From Thermoplasmata archaeon (GTDB lineage: Archaea; Thermoplasmatota; Thermoplasmata; Thermoplasmatales; Thermoplasmataceae), in the NCBI GenBank assembly GCA_021846695.1, contig JAJZWN010000002.1, forward strand, positions 5,065 to 69,064: a stretch of DNA of 64,000 nucleotides, written 5' to 3'. Under the pieces are notes generated by a model. The model was not told the DNA's origin and did no database searches. It saw only the letters and a list, made by a program, of their open reading frames with translations. This document shows positions 16,723 through 25,350 of this stretch, piece after piece. Position numbers and translations under genes: made by a program. How positions within the stretch are numbered: position 1 is the stretch's first letter; each line of letters begins with the position of its first letter.

Positions 16723-17157
16723 TTATTTAGGTGGTACAACCGTTACAGGTATTTGAGCATGTGCTATAATTCCAGAGCTCACCGAGCCGAGCAGGAGTTT
16801 GCTGAATCCATGCAGCTTTCTTGTTCCTGTGACAATCAAATCCGCTCCCTTCTCTGTGGCTGTTTCAAGTATTATTTTCGGGATTTCCTCTCCGTTGGAA
16901 CTGGCCTTGATTAATTCATACTTTACATCATCCTTTTCCAGAACTTTCTTGGCCTTTTCAAGAATTTCATTGGCTGTTTTGTCCTGGCCTTCATACACGG
17001 ATTGCGGTATATAGGAATCAAAGCTGGCACTTATACCCACTATGGTTGGAATAACGTATAATACATAATACTCATCACAATTGCATTTCAGTTCAAGAGC
17101 GTACTTAAGGGCCTCTTTTGCTCCTTCTGATCCATCGTATGAAACCAAAATTTTCAT
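16723..17157 (-). CDS. Universal stress protein UspA family
   Basis: A 144-residue single-domain Usp protein. The start MKILVSYDGSEGAKEALKYA and the C-terminal nucleotide-binding pattern GTRKLHGFSKLLLGSVSSGIIAHAQIPVTVV (G-2x-G-type loop followed by GS) indicate an ATP-binding Usp. The TATA box AATTTATATAATT about 25 nt before the ATG suggests a leaderless transcript. Adjacent genes (S17e, L41e) are unrelated. Specific role unknown. Confidence 0.88.
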   Translation of the reverse strand: MKILVSYDGSEGAKEALKYALELKCNCDEYYVLYVIPTIVGISASFDSYIPQSVYEGQDKTANEILEKAKKVLEKDDVKYELIKASSNGEEIPKIILETATEKGADLIVTGTRKLHGFSKLLLGSVSSGIIAHAQIPVTVVPPK

Positions 17158-17302
17158 AATAATTGATACAAAAGAATTATATAAATTTATTTAAATCCAG
17201 TATTATCACATGTAGTTTCTACAATACAGGTATCCAATTACCTGAGAGCGTACCGGAACAGTATTTAAAAGAGAGGCCTCCGTGGCATTCGATTTCCCAA
17301 AT

Positions 17303-17332
17303 ATCCATGCATTTCAATTAATATGCCTGGAT
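17303..17332. other. Hairpin-forming inverted repeat in the UspA-L41e gap
   Basis: ATCCATGCAT and ATGCCTGGAT form a 10-bp stem with one mismatch around a 10-nt loop, followed on the plus strand by TTCTTTAT. The gap from 17158 to 17417 contains no recognisable coding frame or tRNA. The hairpin could end a short transcript starting near 17200, or be an operator; neither is shown. Confidence 0.3.
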
Positions 17333-17417
17333 TTCTTTATAATAACAACCATGTTATAAAATAGGTATTTATATTAAAAAATAATACCAAACATACATTT
17401 ACACTTGAGGTGACATA

Positions 17418-17525
17418 GTGAAACGAAGTTCAAGAGACTGGAAGAAAAGAGGAAACATGCGCTGGAAATGGAGAAAGAAAAAGATAAGAAGATTAAAGAG
17501 AGCTAGAAGGGCAAGCAAGCAGTAA
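17418..17525 (+). CDS. rpl41e: 50S ribosomal protein L41e (35 codons)
   Basis: A very short, highly basic Arg/Lys/Trp-rich protein ending in MRWKWRKKKIRRLKRARR and a four-residue tail, which matches L41e. The minimal form starts at the ATG at 17457 (22 residues), the usual L41e size. I choose the GTG at 17418 because GAGGTGA lies 4 nt before it and a TATA box TTTATATTA lies about 45 nt upstream. That yields 13 extra basic residues (KRSSRDWKKRGN). Its small size makes it easy to miss. A perfect hairpin directly after the stop looks like its terminator. Confidence 0.82.
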   Translation: MKRSSRDWKKRGNMRWKWRKKKIRRLKRARRASKQ

Positions 17526-17526
17526 G

Positions 17527-17546
17527 GCCATAGATAAATCTATGGC
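17527..17546 (+). terminator. Hairpin terminator after L41e
   Basis: GCCATAGAT and ATCTATGGC form a perfect 9-bp inverted repeat starting 2 nt after the L41e stop codon. T-rich tracts follow at about 17562-17567 and 17572-17577. The position and the T tracts suggest transcript 3'-end formation for the tiny gene. Confidence 0.5.
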
Positions 17547-17646
17547 TGACTTTCACAGCCTGGTTTTTACTGTTTTTACCATGTAATGGTTTTAAGTTTT
17601 ATTACTGGAAAACTTTAATAAAATCTATTGATACACATATCTTAAA

Positions 17647-18246
17647 ATGACGAAAAAGCACTCAACCGGAAATGTATCTGCCCTTCTGAAATCAAATATC
17701 GCCCAGGCAATAAAAACACTCTATATAACCAGGAAGGTAATATATTACAGGGCAAACCGGGATTATCCAAAACTCAACTCGGCATATTCAATTTTCGTTG
17801 AAAATATCAATAATTTAGTGGACACTGGGGCCCTAATAGCTGTAAAATTCAACAGTGGATTTATTTACAAAAAACTTGATAAAAAACTGGCAGATTCAAT
17901 TATCGAATTTCTGGATTTTTTATTGATTATACCACCCGACCGCTATTCCATTATGAAAAGCCGGGATACGGCTATAATCAATGAGATTACTGTGCCAAAA
18001 CTGTCCAGAATTTTAAGGACCATCCTGCAATTCAAATTTCCAGAATACTGGATTGACAAACAGCCAGAATACGAATGCATTGCAATGGCCATAATGGATA
18101 TTGTCAGGGAAACAACGGACAATATTGAACTTTCCAATTCCATAGATGATATAAAAAATAGATCCTCAGATATGGAAAAAATAAACTGCATAAACAATTA
18201 TAAAAATAAAATTAAGGAATGGATATCAATGGGATTTATTATATAG
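17647..18246 (+). CDS. Unknown soluble protein
   Basis: A 199-residue Lys/Ile/Asn-rich protein without a recognised family. It reads as mostly helical with no membrane segment. The first 50 residues are basic (KKHSTGNVSALLKSNIAQAIKTLYITRKVIYYRANRDYPK) and could bind nucleic acid; the C-terminal 50 are charged. It is convergent with the MFS gene with no gap between the stops (18246/18247). The long frame and typical codon use support a real gene. Function unknown. Confidence 0.55.
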   Translation: MTKKHSTGNVSALLKSNIAQAIKTLYITRKVIYYRANRDYPKLNSAYSIFVENINNLVDTGALIAVKFNSGFIYKKLDKKLADSIIEFLDFLLIIPPDRYSIMKSRDTAIINEITVPKLSRILRTILQFKFPEYWIDKQPEYECIAMAIMDIVRETTDNIELSNSIDDIKNRSSDMEKINCINNYKNKIKEWISMGFII

Positions 18247-19674
18247 TTATTCCTTCTTCACTTCTGGCATGACGAGCCTGGGCATTCCATGAACGTGCTT
18301 GTAGGAGGCGACCGCAATTTCTTCAAGAGTCAGTCCCTTGGTTTCGGGTGTGAAGAATATTGTAAACACGAATGCCAGTATCATTAAAGCCAGGAGTATG
18401 AAGAAGAACGAGGGCTTGCCTATTGTATCACTTATGAAAGGAAACAGGAATGCAGAAAGGAAAGATGCAATTCTTGTTATTCCTGTGGCCCCTCCCATGG
18501 ACGAAGACCTCAATTTTGTTGGAAGAAGCTCAATAGCGTAAAGTCCCATTGTATCCCCGGGCCCCAGATTTCCTATTCCATAATCTATCACAAATGCAGC
18601 TATGCCCACGACAATGGCTATGCTGGCAACGGCACCGGATGCCAGGAAGAACATTGCCATGGCAATTCCCATACCGCCGAAACCTATGATCTGAAGTGGC
18701 CTCCTTCCCATACGGTCGTTCAGCATAACTGCCCCGAATGCACCCAGAAATCCTACCGGCATATAAAATATCAGCGAGAACAATAGAGATGTGCTCCCCT
18801 TAACTCCAAGGCTTGTAAGTATTAAGGGCGAATAAAGGCCGATTCCATATCCTGCAAGATCGTAGAGTATCCACTGGAACCATATGATTGCTGTACGCTT
18901 TCCATATTCTCCCTTGAATAGGGCAGTAAAGGACCCGGCGGCTATAGTCTCCTCTTTTTCCCTTTCAGCAATTATCGCTTTTATATCCTCCTTTGTTATG
19001 CCTATCTTCTCTGCCACTGTGTTGAGGTTTTTCTCTGATATTTTAGATTTTCCGGGTTCTATGATATCCCACCTTACAGATTCAGGCATCCTTGTCCTGA
19101 GAATAACTGTGACAATGGCGGGTATAGCACCTATTGCCAGTGTCCATCTCCAGCCGGTCAGCGGATTTACCAGATAGAACAGGTATCCGATTCCAAATGC
19201 AACTCCTGCCCCTATGCTCCAGAATGTCCATACCCAGCCATATCCAGCACCTCTCTTTTTATCGGGATACATTTCGGTTGTGTATACAGGGCTCAGGGCA
19301 TAGTCAGCGCCCACTCCCCAACCGACGAAGAACCTGAATATTATCATTTCATAAATATTGGTAGACACTGCAGAGAGTATGGCAAATACCGCGAAGAAGA
19401 TAAGGTCGAATATATACAGGTATCTTCTCCCGATATTATCAGCAAAATGCCCGAATAGAACCGCACCCACAAATGCACCCAGAAGGGCAGATCCAGTCAC
19501 AAAAGATTCGGTAAATGCATCATACTGAAATATTTTGTAGGTCACCAGAACAAGAGTAAATACCGATATCACACTCAGGTCATAGCCATCCAGAAAATAT
19601 CCCATGGCAGAAAGTGTTGTAATTACGGACCTGCCGGGAATCTTCATCTGATTCTCAGAATTATTAGTATTCAT
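18247..19674 (-). CDS. MFS transporter, sugar/organic-anion porter type
   Basis: A 475-residue major facilitator protein with 12 predicted helices. The first half has GYFLDGYDLSVISVF (about 21-35) and the loop GHFADNIGRRYLY (about 75-87), the classical GxxxDxxGRR motif. The equivalent NDRMGRRPLQ occurs in the second half, and ExxxPxxxRSS (ELLPTKLRSSSMG) follows. The pattern suggests the sugar-porter or organic acid/phosphate symporter branch, proton-driven as usual in acidophiles. The substrate cannot be read from the sequence. A TATA box (TTTAAATAG) about 25 nt before the ATG indicates a leaderless transcript. Confidence 0.85.
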   Translation of the reverse strand: MNTNNSENQMKIPGRSVITTLSAMGYFLDGYDLSVISVFTLVLVTYKIFQYDAFTESFVTGSALLGAFVGAVLFGHFADNIGRRYLYIFDLIFFAVFAILSAVSTNIYEMIIFRFFVGWGVGADYALSPVYTTEMYPDKKRGAGYGWVWTFWSIGAGVAFGIGYLFYLVNPLTGWRWTLAIGAIPAIVTVILRTRMPESVRWDIIEPGKSKISEKNLNTVAEKIGITKEDIKAIIAEREKEETIAAGSFTALFKGEYGKRTAIIWFQWILYDLAGYGIGLYSPLILTSLGVKGSTSLLFSLIFYMPVGFLGAFGAVMLNDRMGRRPLQIIGFGGMGIAMAMFFLASGAVASIAIVVGIAAFVIDYGIGNLGPGDTMGLYAIELLPTKLRSSSMGGATGITRIASFLSAFLFPFISDTIGKPSFFFILLALMILAFVFTIFFTPETKGLTLEEIAVASYKHVHGMPRLVMPEVKKE

Positions 19675-19841
19675 TTAAGTTTTATAAAACTGTACTATTT
19701 AAAAATTATGTACATGCCATATGTGGGAACTGCTGTCAGTGATCTTTGCCTGAATTATGAAAAAATATAAGCATTGCGCATATATTTTATACGGGAAATA
19801 TTTGCATAAAAAGTATTTTAAACCGGTATTGATAATCTATA

Positions 19842-20801
19842 ATGCCAGATTTTGACAATTTGAGTTTTCCTGTTTATTTTCTACATATGCTGCAGGATAA
19901 CCGGATAGGCATTCAGTTCAGATGGAGGGAAATAAAAGGTCTGCTGACCGGGGTATTCGGGGTTGAGATTTGCCAGAAATTGATTGAAAATGAAATCGTT
20001 GAAACCTGTTCTGATGATGAGTTACTGGAGATCACCAATCTGAATGGCATAAATTTTAACCTGCCAAGATCCGATAGAGAAATACTATATCAAAATGTTG
20101 TAAATATTCTGAAACAGGACCCATTTTCCATGGGAATAATGGAAACAGTTTATGCGTCACGTAAAACCGGAAGATTGATTATGGAATCAATAAATTTTAA
20201 TATAACCGTAAACAAATTTGAGGAGAAATACATAAATCTGAGAATCACCATGGCAATGCTTCTCTCAGGTGAATTTTATTATTCAGAAACACTGAAAAAT
20301 ATTTGCAAATCCACACTGGATGCTTATTCCATTTCTATGGACAGTTACCGTGGAGACCTCCAGAAGGATTGGTTTATCAGGTTAATAATGCTGGCAAGGC
20401 TCAATGAAAACAATGATATTATTTATCAGAGAACGCTGGAAATAGGCGATCCTGATTATCTGAATTTAATGGAGGAGTCGATAAAATCCGGTAAGGTCCA
20501 GTATATGCTGCTCCATATGAATGATTTTCTGCATGACAAAATGGTAAACGATGCCATAGCCGGTTATGAATACAGAAAAGTACACAGGCAGAGAATAAAA
20601 AAACTTTATGATTGGGCTGCCATAGCCAATGATGTGGCCATAGGATCTGAATTCCTGTCCGGAAGCATACTGTTCATAAGCCATAAAACCTACATGCTGG
20701 GAGTTTATCTGTTCATAGTGGCAAGCATACAGCTTCTAATAAAGCCCGGAATACAGATATCCAGAAAACTGCAGTTATTCAAATTAAACCATACAAAATA
20801 A
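19842..20801 (+). CDS. Unknown protein with C-terminal YrhK-like membrane hairpin (paralogue B)
   Basis: A 319-residue paralogue of the protein at 8536-9483. Both share YFL near residue 12, an RWREIKGLLTGVFG/KWKNIKPLVSYMFG segment near 30, LLEITNL/ILEIINV near 60, a QKDWFIRLIM/GQEWFTRLII segment in the middle, and the best-conserved C-terminus. In this copy the C-terminus reads KKLYDWAAIANDVAIGSEFLSGS, then LGVYLFIVASIQLLIKPG. The two C-terminal hydrophobic segments resemble the YrhK two-helix module. A TATA-like AAAGTATTTTA about 25 nt upstream predicts a leaderless monocistronic mRNA. The soluble N-terminal ~240 residues match nothing I recognise. Confidence 0.65.
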   Translation: MPDFDNLSFPVYFLHMLQDNRIGIQFRWREIKGLLTGVFGVEICQKLIENEIVETCSDDELLEITNLNGINFNLPRSDREILYQNVVNILKQDPFSMGIMETVYASRKTGRLIMESINFNITVNKFEEKYINLRITMAMLLSGEFYYSETLKNICKSTLDAYSISMDSYRGDLQKDWFIRLIMLARLNENNDIIYQRTLEIGDPDYLNLMEESIKSGKVQYMLLHMNDFLHDKMVNDAIAGYEYRKVHRQRIKKLYDWAAIANDVAIGSEFLSGSILFISHKTYMLGVYLFIVASIQLLIKPGIQISRKLQLFKLNHTK

Positions 20802-20854
20802 TGCTGACAGGGGAAATTGAATAGACTTTTTATAGTATCCCCCAATCAATTTAT

Positions 20855-22234
20855 ATGGTAACCGAGAAAATGAATCCTGATAGGAAGGTGTACGGAACAT
20901 ACAGCAACAGGGACTTTAACAGGCCAATACCTGAATTTGAATTCCCTGAAGATGGCATGGCTGCCCGGGCGGCATATGAAATGATCCATGAAGAGTTAAA
21001 TCTTGATGGAATTCCCGAACTTAATCTTGCGACTTTTGTTACCACTTACATGGAGCCGGAGGCAAAGGCACTATTCATGGAAAATGCACACAAAAATTTT
21101 ATTGACAGCTTTGAATATCCGCAGATCAAAAAGGAGGAAATCAGGATTGTAAATATACTGTCACGGCTATATAACGCACCTGAAAACAAAGAATTTACCG
21201 GAGCTTCTACAATAGGATCCTCTGAATCAATCATGCTTGCCCTCCTGGCCCATAAATGGAACTGGAAGGAAAAAATGAAAAAACAGAAAAAGGACATATC
21301 GCGGCCTAACATAGTATTCGGTGCTGACACGCATGTGGTCTGGGACAAATTTGCAAAGTACTTTGATGTGGAGCCCCGTGTTGTTCCACTTGACTCAAAG
21401 ACACTGGTAGCAGACCCGGAAAGTCTGGTTTCCATGGTTGATGAAAACACTATTGCGGTAGGCGCCGTAATGGGGACAACATTTACTGGCGCCTTTGATG
21501 ATGTCAGGAAAATCAATGCATTGCTTGAAAAACTGAAACAGGAGAAGGGCATCGATGTTCCGGTGCATGTGGATGCCGCCTCGGCGGGATTTATCACTCC
21601 TTTTATTGAGCCGGGCCTCGAATGGGATTTCAGGCTGAGCCATGTAAAATCTATAAATGTATCCGGACACAAATTCGGCCTGGTCTACCCTGGAATAGGA
21701 TGGCTTCTGTTCAAGGACAAATCTGATCTGCCTGATGACCTTGTTTTTTATGTGAATTATCTGGGCAATGATATGCCGACGTACACACTGAATTTCTCGA
21801 AAAGTTCATCGAATATCGCACCACAGTACTATAATATCATAAGGCTGGGGAAATCAGGGTACAGGCGCATAGCTGAAAATATGATGACAAATGCAAGATA
21901 CCTTGGTGAGAAACTGGGAAAAATTAGAAATTTAGAGGTTATAAGCAATGCAGAGCATATACCGGTAGTTACATTCAAACAGAAAAGCAGGGACGTATAC
22001 GACCTATTTGAACTGTCATCTGCAATAAGAAGTTATGGATGGATAGTTCCTGCCTATGCCCTTCCTGCAGATGCATCTGAAACAGTTCTCATGAGGATAG
22101 TTGTCAGGGAAAGCTTCAGCAGGGACATGGCTGACCTGTTCCTTGACAGCCTGAAGAAGGCCATGGATTCATTATCCGGAGAACGTGTCAAAAAATCAGG
22201 AGTATCCCCGAGAAGGGGGCACCCTGTATCATAA
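20855..22234 (+). CDS. Glutamate decarboxylase (PLP-dependent, GadB type)
   Basis: A 459-residue group II PLP decarboxylase. It shows the GadB-type start (YGTYSNRDFNRPIPEFEFPEDGMAARAAYEMIHEELNLDG), GASTIGSSESIMLALLAHKW (about 110-130), VHVDAASAGFITPF (about 236-249) and the PLP-binding NVSGHKFGLVYPG with Lys at about 274. Decarboxylation of glutamate to GABA consumes a proton, which may help cytoplasmic pH control in an acidophile; that is inference. No glutamate/GABA antiporter is adjacent. A TATA box (CTTTTTATAG) about 25 nt before the ATG suggests leaderless expression. Confidence 0.9.
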   Translation: MVTEKMNPDRKVYGTYSNRDFNRPIPEFEFPEDGMAARAAYEMIHEELNLDGIPELNLATFVTTYMEPEAKALFMENAHKNFIDSFEYPQIKKEEIRIVNILSRLYNAPENKEFTGASTIGSSESIMLALLAHKWNWKEKMKKQKKDISRPNIVFGADTHVVWDKFAKYFDVEPRVVPLDSKTLVADPESLVSMVDENTIAVGAVMGTTFTGAFDDVRKINALLEKLKQEKGIDVPVHVDAASAGFITPFIEPGLEWDFRLSHVKSINVSGHKFGLVYPGIGWLLFKDKSDLPDDLVFYVNYLGNDMPTYTLNFSKSSSNIAPQYYNIIRLGKSGYRRIAENMMTNARYLGEKLGKIRNLEVISNAEHIPVVTFKQKSRDVYDLFELSSAIRSYGWIVPAYALPADASETVLMRIVVRESFSRDMADLFLDSLKKAMDSLSGERVKKSGVSPRRGHPVS

Positions 22235-22235
22235 A

Positions 22236-22847
22236 CTATTTTTTATTTCTCCTTGAAAGTTCGTTCATGATATCAGAAAATTTTATTCCTTCATATGCAA
22301 GATATACAGTAAGATGGTACATCAGGTCGGCAGTTTCATAAATTATCCTCTCCTTCCCCTGGGCCAGCACAGTTTCCACTGCTTCCTCACCAACCTTTTT
22401 CCTTATGTTCTCCTCGCCTGAGTTAAAAAGTTCGGTTGTGTATGAATTGGGTCTTGGATTATGCCTTGTCCGGTTTACAAGTTCTTCCAGGTTGAGAAGG
22501 ACCTCCATGGAGTAGTCAATGTTTTCTCCCTGTTCAACGGTGCCAATTTTCCTGAAACAGCTTCTGGTTCCGAGATGGCATGCACTTCCCTTCTGATCCA
22601 CCATGAAAAGAAGTGAATCACCATCACAGTCAACCATCACATCATGGATTTTCTGGATATTTCCGCTCACCTCTCCCTTCATTCTTATCCTATCCTTGCT
22701 CCTGGAGTAGTAATGCATTAATCCTGTTTCAATGCTTTTTCGATATGCTCCCATATTCATGTATCCCAGTGTCAGTACTTCTCCTGTGCTGTAATCCTGT
22801 ACAACCACAGGAATTACTCCATCAAAATCGAAATTATAATCTAACAT
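22236..22847 (-). CDS. hisI: Bifunctional phosphoribosyl-AMP cyclohydrolase / PR-ATP pyrophosphatase
   Basis: A 203-residue two-domain enzyme (HisI-HisE, hisIE). The N-terminal ~110 residues are the cyclohydrolase (VVQDYSTGEVLTLGYMN, SRSKDRIRMKGEVSGN, DCDGDSLLFMVDQKGSACHLGTRSCF with Zn/Mg ligands). The C-terminal ~85 residues are the MazG-like pyrophosphatase (NSGEENIRKKVGEEAVETVLA). Together they catalyse histidine steps 2 and 3. It is the last gene of the operon and overlaps hisF by 14 nt. Confidence 0.93.
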   Translation of the reverse strand: MLDYNFDFDGVIPVVVQDYSTGEVLTLGYMNMGAYRKSIETGLMHYYSRSKDRIRMKGEVSGNIQKIHDVMVDCDGDSLLFMVDQKGSACHLGTRSCFRKIGTVEQGENIDYSMEVLLNLEELVNRTRHNPRPNSYTTELFNSGEENIRKKVGEEAVETVLAQGKERIIYETADLMYHLTVYLAYEGIKFSDIMNELSRRNKK

Positions 22848-23586
22848 TTATACCATGCTCCCGTAAATATTTCTTTATATCCACTGCACTGTATATTCCC
22901 CTGTGGAATATTGAAGCCGCCAGTGCGCCATCAGCTCCAGCATTGAATGCTCCAAGGAAATCCCCTGGACCGCCGGCACCTCCCGATGCTATTACAGGTA
23001 TGTCCACATTTTCCACCATATCCCTTATGAGGTTAATATCGAAACCGCTCATTGTCCCATCAGTGTTAATAGACGTGACAAGAAGCTCGCCTGCACCCAG
23101 GGAAGCTACTGTTTTTCCCCATTCAATGGCATCCATGCCTGTGTCTATAGAACCGCCATTTATACATACACGGTACTTTCCATTGCTGTACATGGCATCT
23201 ATTGCTATTACAGTATTGGCTGATCCTATGCGATCCGAAATCTTCCCGATGACCTCAGGATGCTTCACAGCATAAGTATTTATAAAAATCTTATCTGCGC
23301 CGTTTCTAATTATAGATACCATGTCATCCAGATCCGATAAACCACCCCCAACAGTGAACGGTATACTTATCTCAGAAGCCACCCTTTTTACAAGGTCAGA
23401 TAGAATTTTCCTTCTGTCGGCAGTTGCCATGATATCCAGAAACACAATTTCATCCATGCCTTCAGATACATAGCGTTTTGCCAGATCAACAGGATCTCCA
23501 GAATCCTGAATGTTCTGAAAATTTACGCCCTTTACAACCCTTCCACCGGCTATGTCAAGTGCTGCAATTATTCTTTTTGCAAGCAT
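22834..23586 (-). CDS. hisF: Imidazole glycerol phosphate synthase cyclase subunit HisF
   Basis: A 250-residue TIM barrel. It begins AKRIIAALDIAGGRVVKG with the catalytic Asp near residue 11, has VIAIDAMY at about 125-132 with the second catalytic Asp, and phosphate-binding loops VGGGLSD (about 79-85) and ASGGAGG (about 201-207). It uses ammonia from HisH to cyclise PRFAR into IGP and AICAR. The AICAR links the pathway to purine synthesis genes also found here. Overlaps hisA by 19 nt. Confidence 0.94.
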   Translation of the reverse strand: MLAKRIIAALDIAGGRVVKGVNFQNIQDSGDPVDLAKRYVSEGMDEIVFLDIMATADRRKILSDLVKRVASEISIPFTVGGGLSDLDDMVSIIRNGADKIFINTYAVKHPEVIGKISDRIGSANTVIAIDAMYSNGKYRVCINGGSIDTGMDAIEWGKTVASLGAGELLVTSINTDGTMSGFDINLIRDMVENVDIPVIASGGAGGPGDFLGAFNAGADGALAASIFHRGIYSAVDIKKYLREHGINVRL

Positions 23587-24257
23587 ATTAAGTCCTCCAT
23601 GCTTATCCCACCTTTATAGAGGGCCTTGCCTATAATTACGCCATCGAATCCTGCCTTCTCGATCCGGTATATATCATGGATAGAGCCCACGCCTCCTGCA
23701 TATATAAAATAGCCGGAATCCCAGAATCTCTCTATATTGCTGATGCTCCCTGTTCCGTCCCTGTCTATTGATGTAAATATGAAGCGATCCACCAACCCAC
23801 TAACCTCTGAGTAGAAATCCCTGTAATCTATGGTAGTTACCCTGTTCCATCCACCATATTTTATCAGACCGTTATAAGCATCGATGCTCACTGTGATATT
23901 TTTGAATTTTGATGCTGTGTCCTCCAGAAATTTTCTGTCGAGTGCTGCGCTTCCTATAATTACACTATCAATGCCGGCAGAATATCCGGTTTTTATTGAT
24001 TCTGGAGTTCTGAACCCCCCGCCTGCCTGTATGAAAGATGGGACAGATGCCCTTATTTCACCTATCACATTCATATTTACAGGCATCCCGGTGAATGCAC
24101 CTTCAAGGTCCACTATATGGAGTTTGCTGGAAATTTTTGAGAACTTTTCTGCAAATAGAATAGGATTTCCATACTCTTCTCTTGTGGATATGTCCCCTCT
24201 GGTAAGAGACACTGCCTGCCCCCTGTAAATATCTATGGCAGGGTATATATCTATCAT
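23568..24257 (-). CDS. hisA: ProFAR isomerase HisA
   Basis: A 229-residue TIM barrel that isomerises ProFAR to PRFAR. It shows IYPAIDIYRGQAVSLTRGD with catalytic Asp8, the phosphate loop QAGGGFR (about 77-83), SIDRDGTGS with the second Asp (about 163-171), and IYAGGVGS (about 185-192). It overlaps hisF by 19 nt and hisH by 4 nt, so it is translationally coupled inside the his operon. Confidence 0.93.
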   Translation of the reverse strand: MIDIYPAIDIYRGQAVSLTRGDISTREEYGNPILFAEKFSKISSKLHIVDLEGAFTGMPVNMNVIGEIRASVPSFIQAGGGFRTPESIKTGYSAGIDSVIIGSAALDRKFLEDTASKFKNITVSIDAYNGLIKYGGWNRVTTIDYRDFYSEVSGLVDRFIFTSIDRDGTGSISNIERFWDSGYFIYAGGVGSIHDIYRIEKAGFDGVIIGKALYKGGISMEDLICLQKE

Positions 24258-24823
24258 GAAAGCACCCCGAAGTTTTTTAGAAGCCTTATACCTGTATCTC
24301 CTGACTTTTCCGGGTGGAACTGGATTCCGTATATATTTTCATACGCTATTCCTGAAGTGAAATACCCCATATAATCAGTTTCCATTGCCCGGTATCCAGT
24401 ATCAGGCACGTAATAGGAATGCATAAAATAAAAGAATGAATTGTCCGGTATTCCCTGCATTATTGGAAGATCGATTATATTCCTAACCTGATTCCATCCC
24501 ATGTGTGTGGTTTTAACCCCTGAAAATTTCCTAACCCTGCCGGGAATAATTCCAAAACCTTTTCCAGGGCCTTCCTCACTGGAATCGAATAAGATTTCCA
24601 GCCCGAGGCATATGCCGAGATATGGTATTCCTGATCTAATCCTGTCAATGAGCGTATCCCTGACCGGATTGATAGTTTCCAGTACGTAGGTGAACGATCC
24701 CACGCCGGGAAATATTATTTTTTCTGCACGTTCAATATCATATTGATTTGATGTAATTTTTCCTCCAGTAACCCTTTCTATGGTGGAAAGGTTTGCTGTT
24801 CCGGTATCTATAATGGCAATCAT
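24254..24823 (-). CDS. hisH: Imidazole glycerol phosphate synthase glutaminase subunit HisH
   Basis: A 189-residue class I glutamine amidotransferase. The oxyanion/nucleophile motif YLGICLGLEILF places catalytic Cys at about 73, and the GIQFHPEKSG segment supplies His and Glu of the triad at about 170-172. It supplies ammonia to HisF. Overlaps hisB and hisA by 4 nt each. Confidence 0.93.
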   Translation of the reverse strand: MIAIIDTGTANLSTIERVTGGKITSNQYDIERAEKIIFPGVGSFTYVLETINPVRDTLIDRIRSGIPYLGICLGLEILFDSSEEGPGKGFGIIPGRVRKFSGVKTTHMGWNQVRNIIDLPIMQGIPDNSFFYFMHSYYVPDTGYRAMETDYMGYFTSGIAYENIYGIQFHPEKSGDTGIRLLKNFGVLS

Positions 24824-25350
24824 ATTGTCCCCTTTGTGCTTTTCAAATACTGATTTTCCTGAATGGCGGTTCCCATTGCTGTTCCCAGTGATTTGAATAT
24901 GTTTTCAGTAATATGGTGGGCATTTTTTCCGTACATCATGACAACGTGAAGGGTCAGTGGCACTGTTCTTGCAAGCGCCCATAGGAATTCATATACAAGG
25001 CCGATTTCAAAACCCTCTGAATCCGTAAAATTTACATCGAAGTTTATGTACGCCCTTGAAATATCCAGTGAAACCATTACAAGAGATTCGTCCATGGGCA
25101 TTGTTGCGTTTCCAAATCTCCTGATGTGCTTTTTGCCTGTATATGAGGATATTTCCTGTGCCACTGTTATTCCTAGATCCTCCCATAAATGGTGCCTGAG
25201 ATCGTATTTGCATCTGATGGTTACGGTTTTCTCCATGTAAAAGAATAATGTTTTCATCATATGGTCAAGAATAGGGTCTCCGGTTTCTATAGTTGTTTCT
25301 GCTGATCCCAGAGAAACTTCTATTTCTGTTTCATTGGTTATTCTGATCAT
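24820..25350 (-). CDS. hisB: Imidazoleglycerol-phosphate dehydratase HisB
   Basis: A 176-residue monofunctional IGP dehydratase. Paired metal-binding motifs are visible: [10 protein letters not shown] with the preceding DPI (about 27-39), [14 protein letters not shown] (about 53-66) and a later [14 protein letters not shown] (about 145-158) that supplies further His/Glu ligands for manganese. No phosphatase domain is fused. It sits between hisD and hisH with 4-nt overlaps. Confidence 0.93.
   Translation of the reverse strand: MIRITNETEIEVSLGSAETTIETGDPILDHMMKTLFFYMEKTVTIRCKYDLRHHLWEDLGITVAQEISSYTGKKHIRRFGNATMPMDESLVMVSLDISRAYINFDVNFTDSEGFEIGLVYEFLWALARTVPLTLHVVMMYGKNAHHITENIFKSLGTAMGTAIQENQYLKSTKGTI

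Noticed and set aside
19717..19731. TGCCATATGTGGGAA upstream of the MFS gene as a copy of the GH78 palindrome
   Set aside because: Only a partial match without the same symmetry; similarity is too weak to link the transporter to the rhamnose genes.
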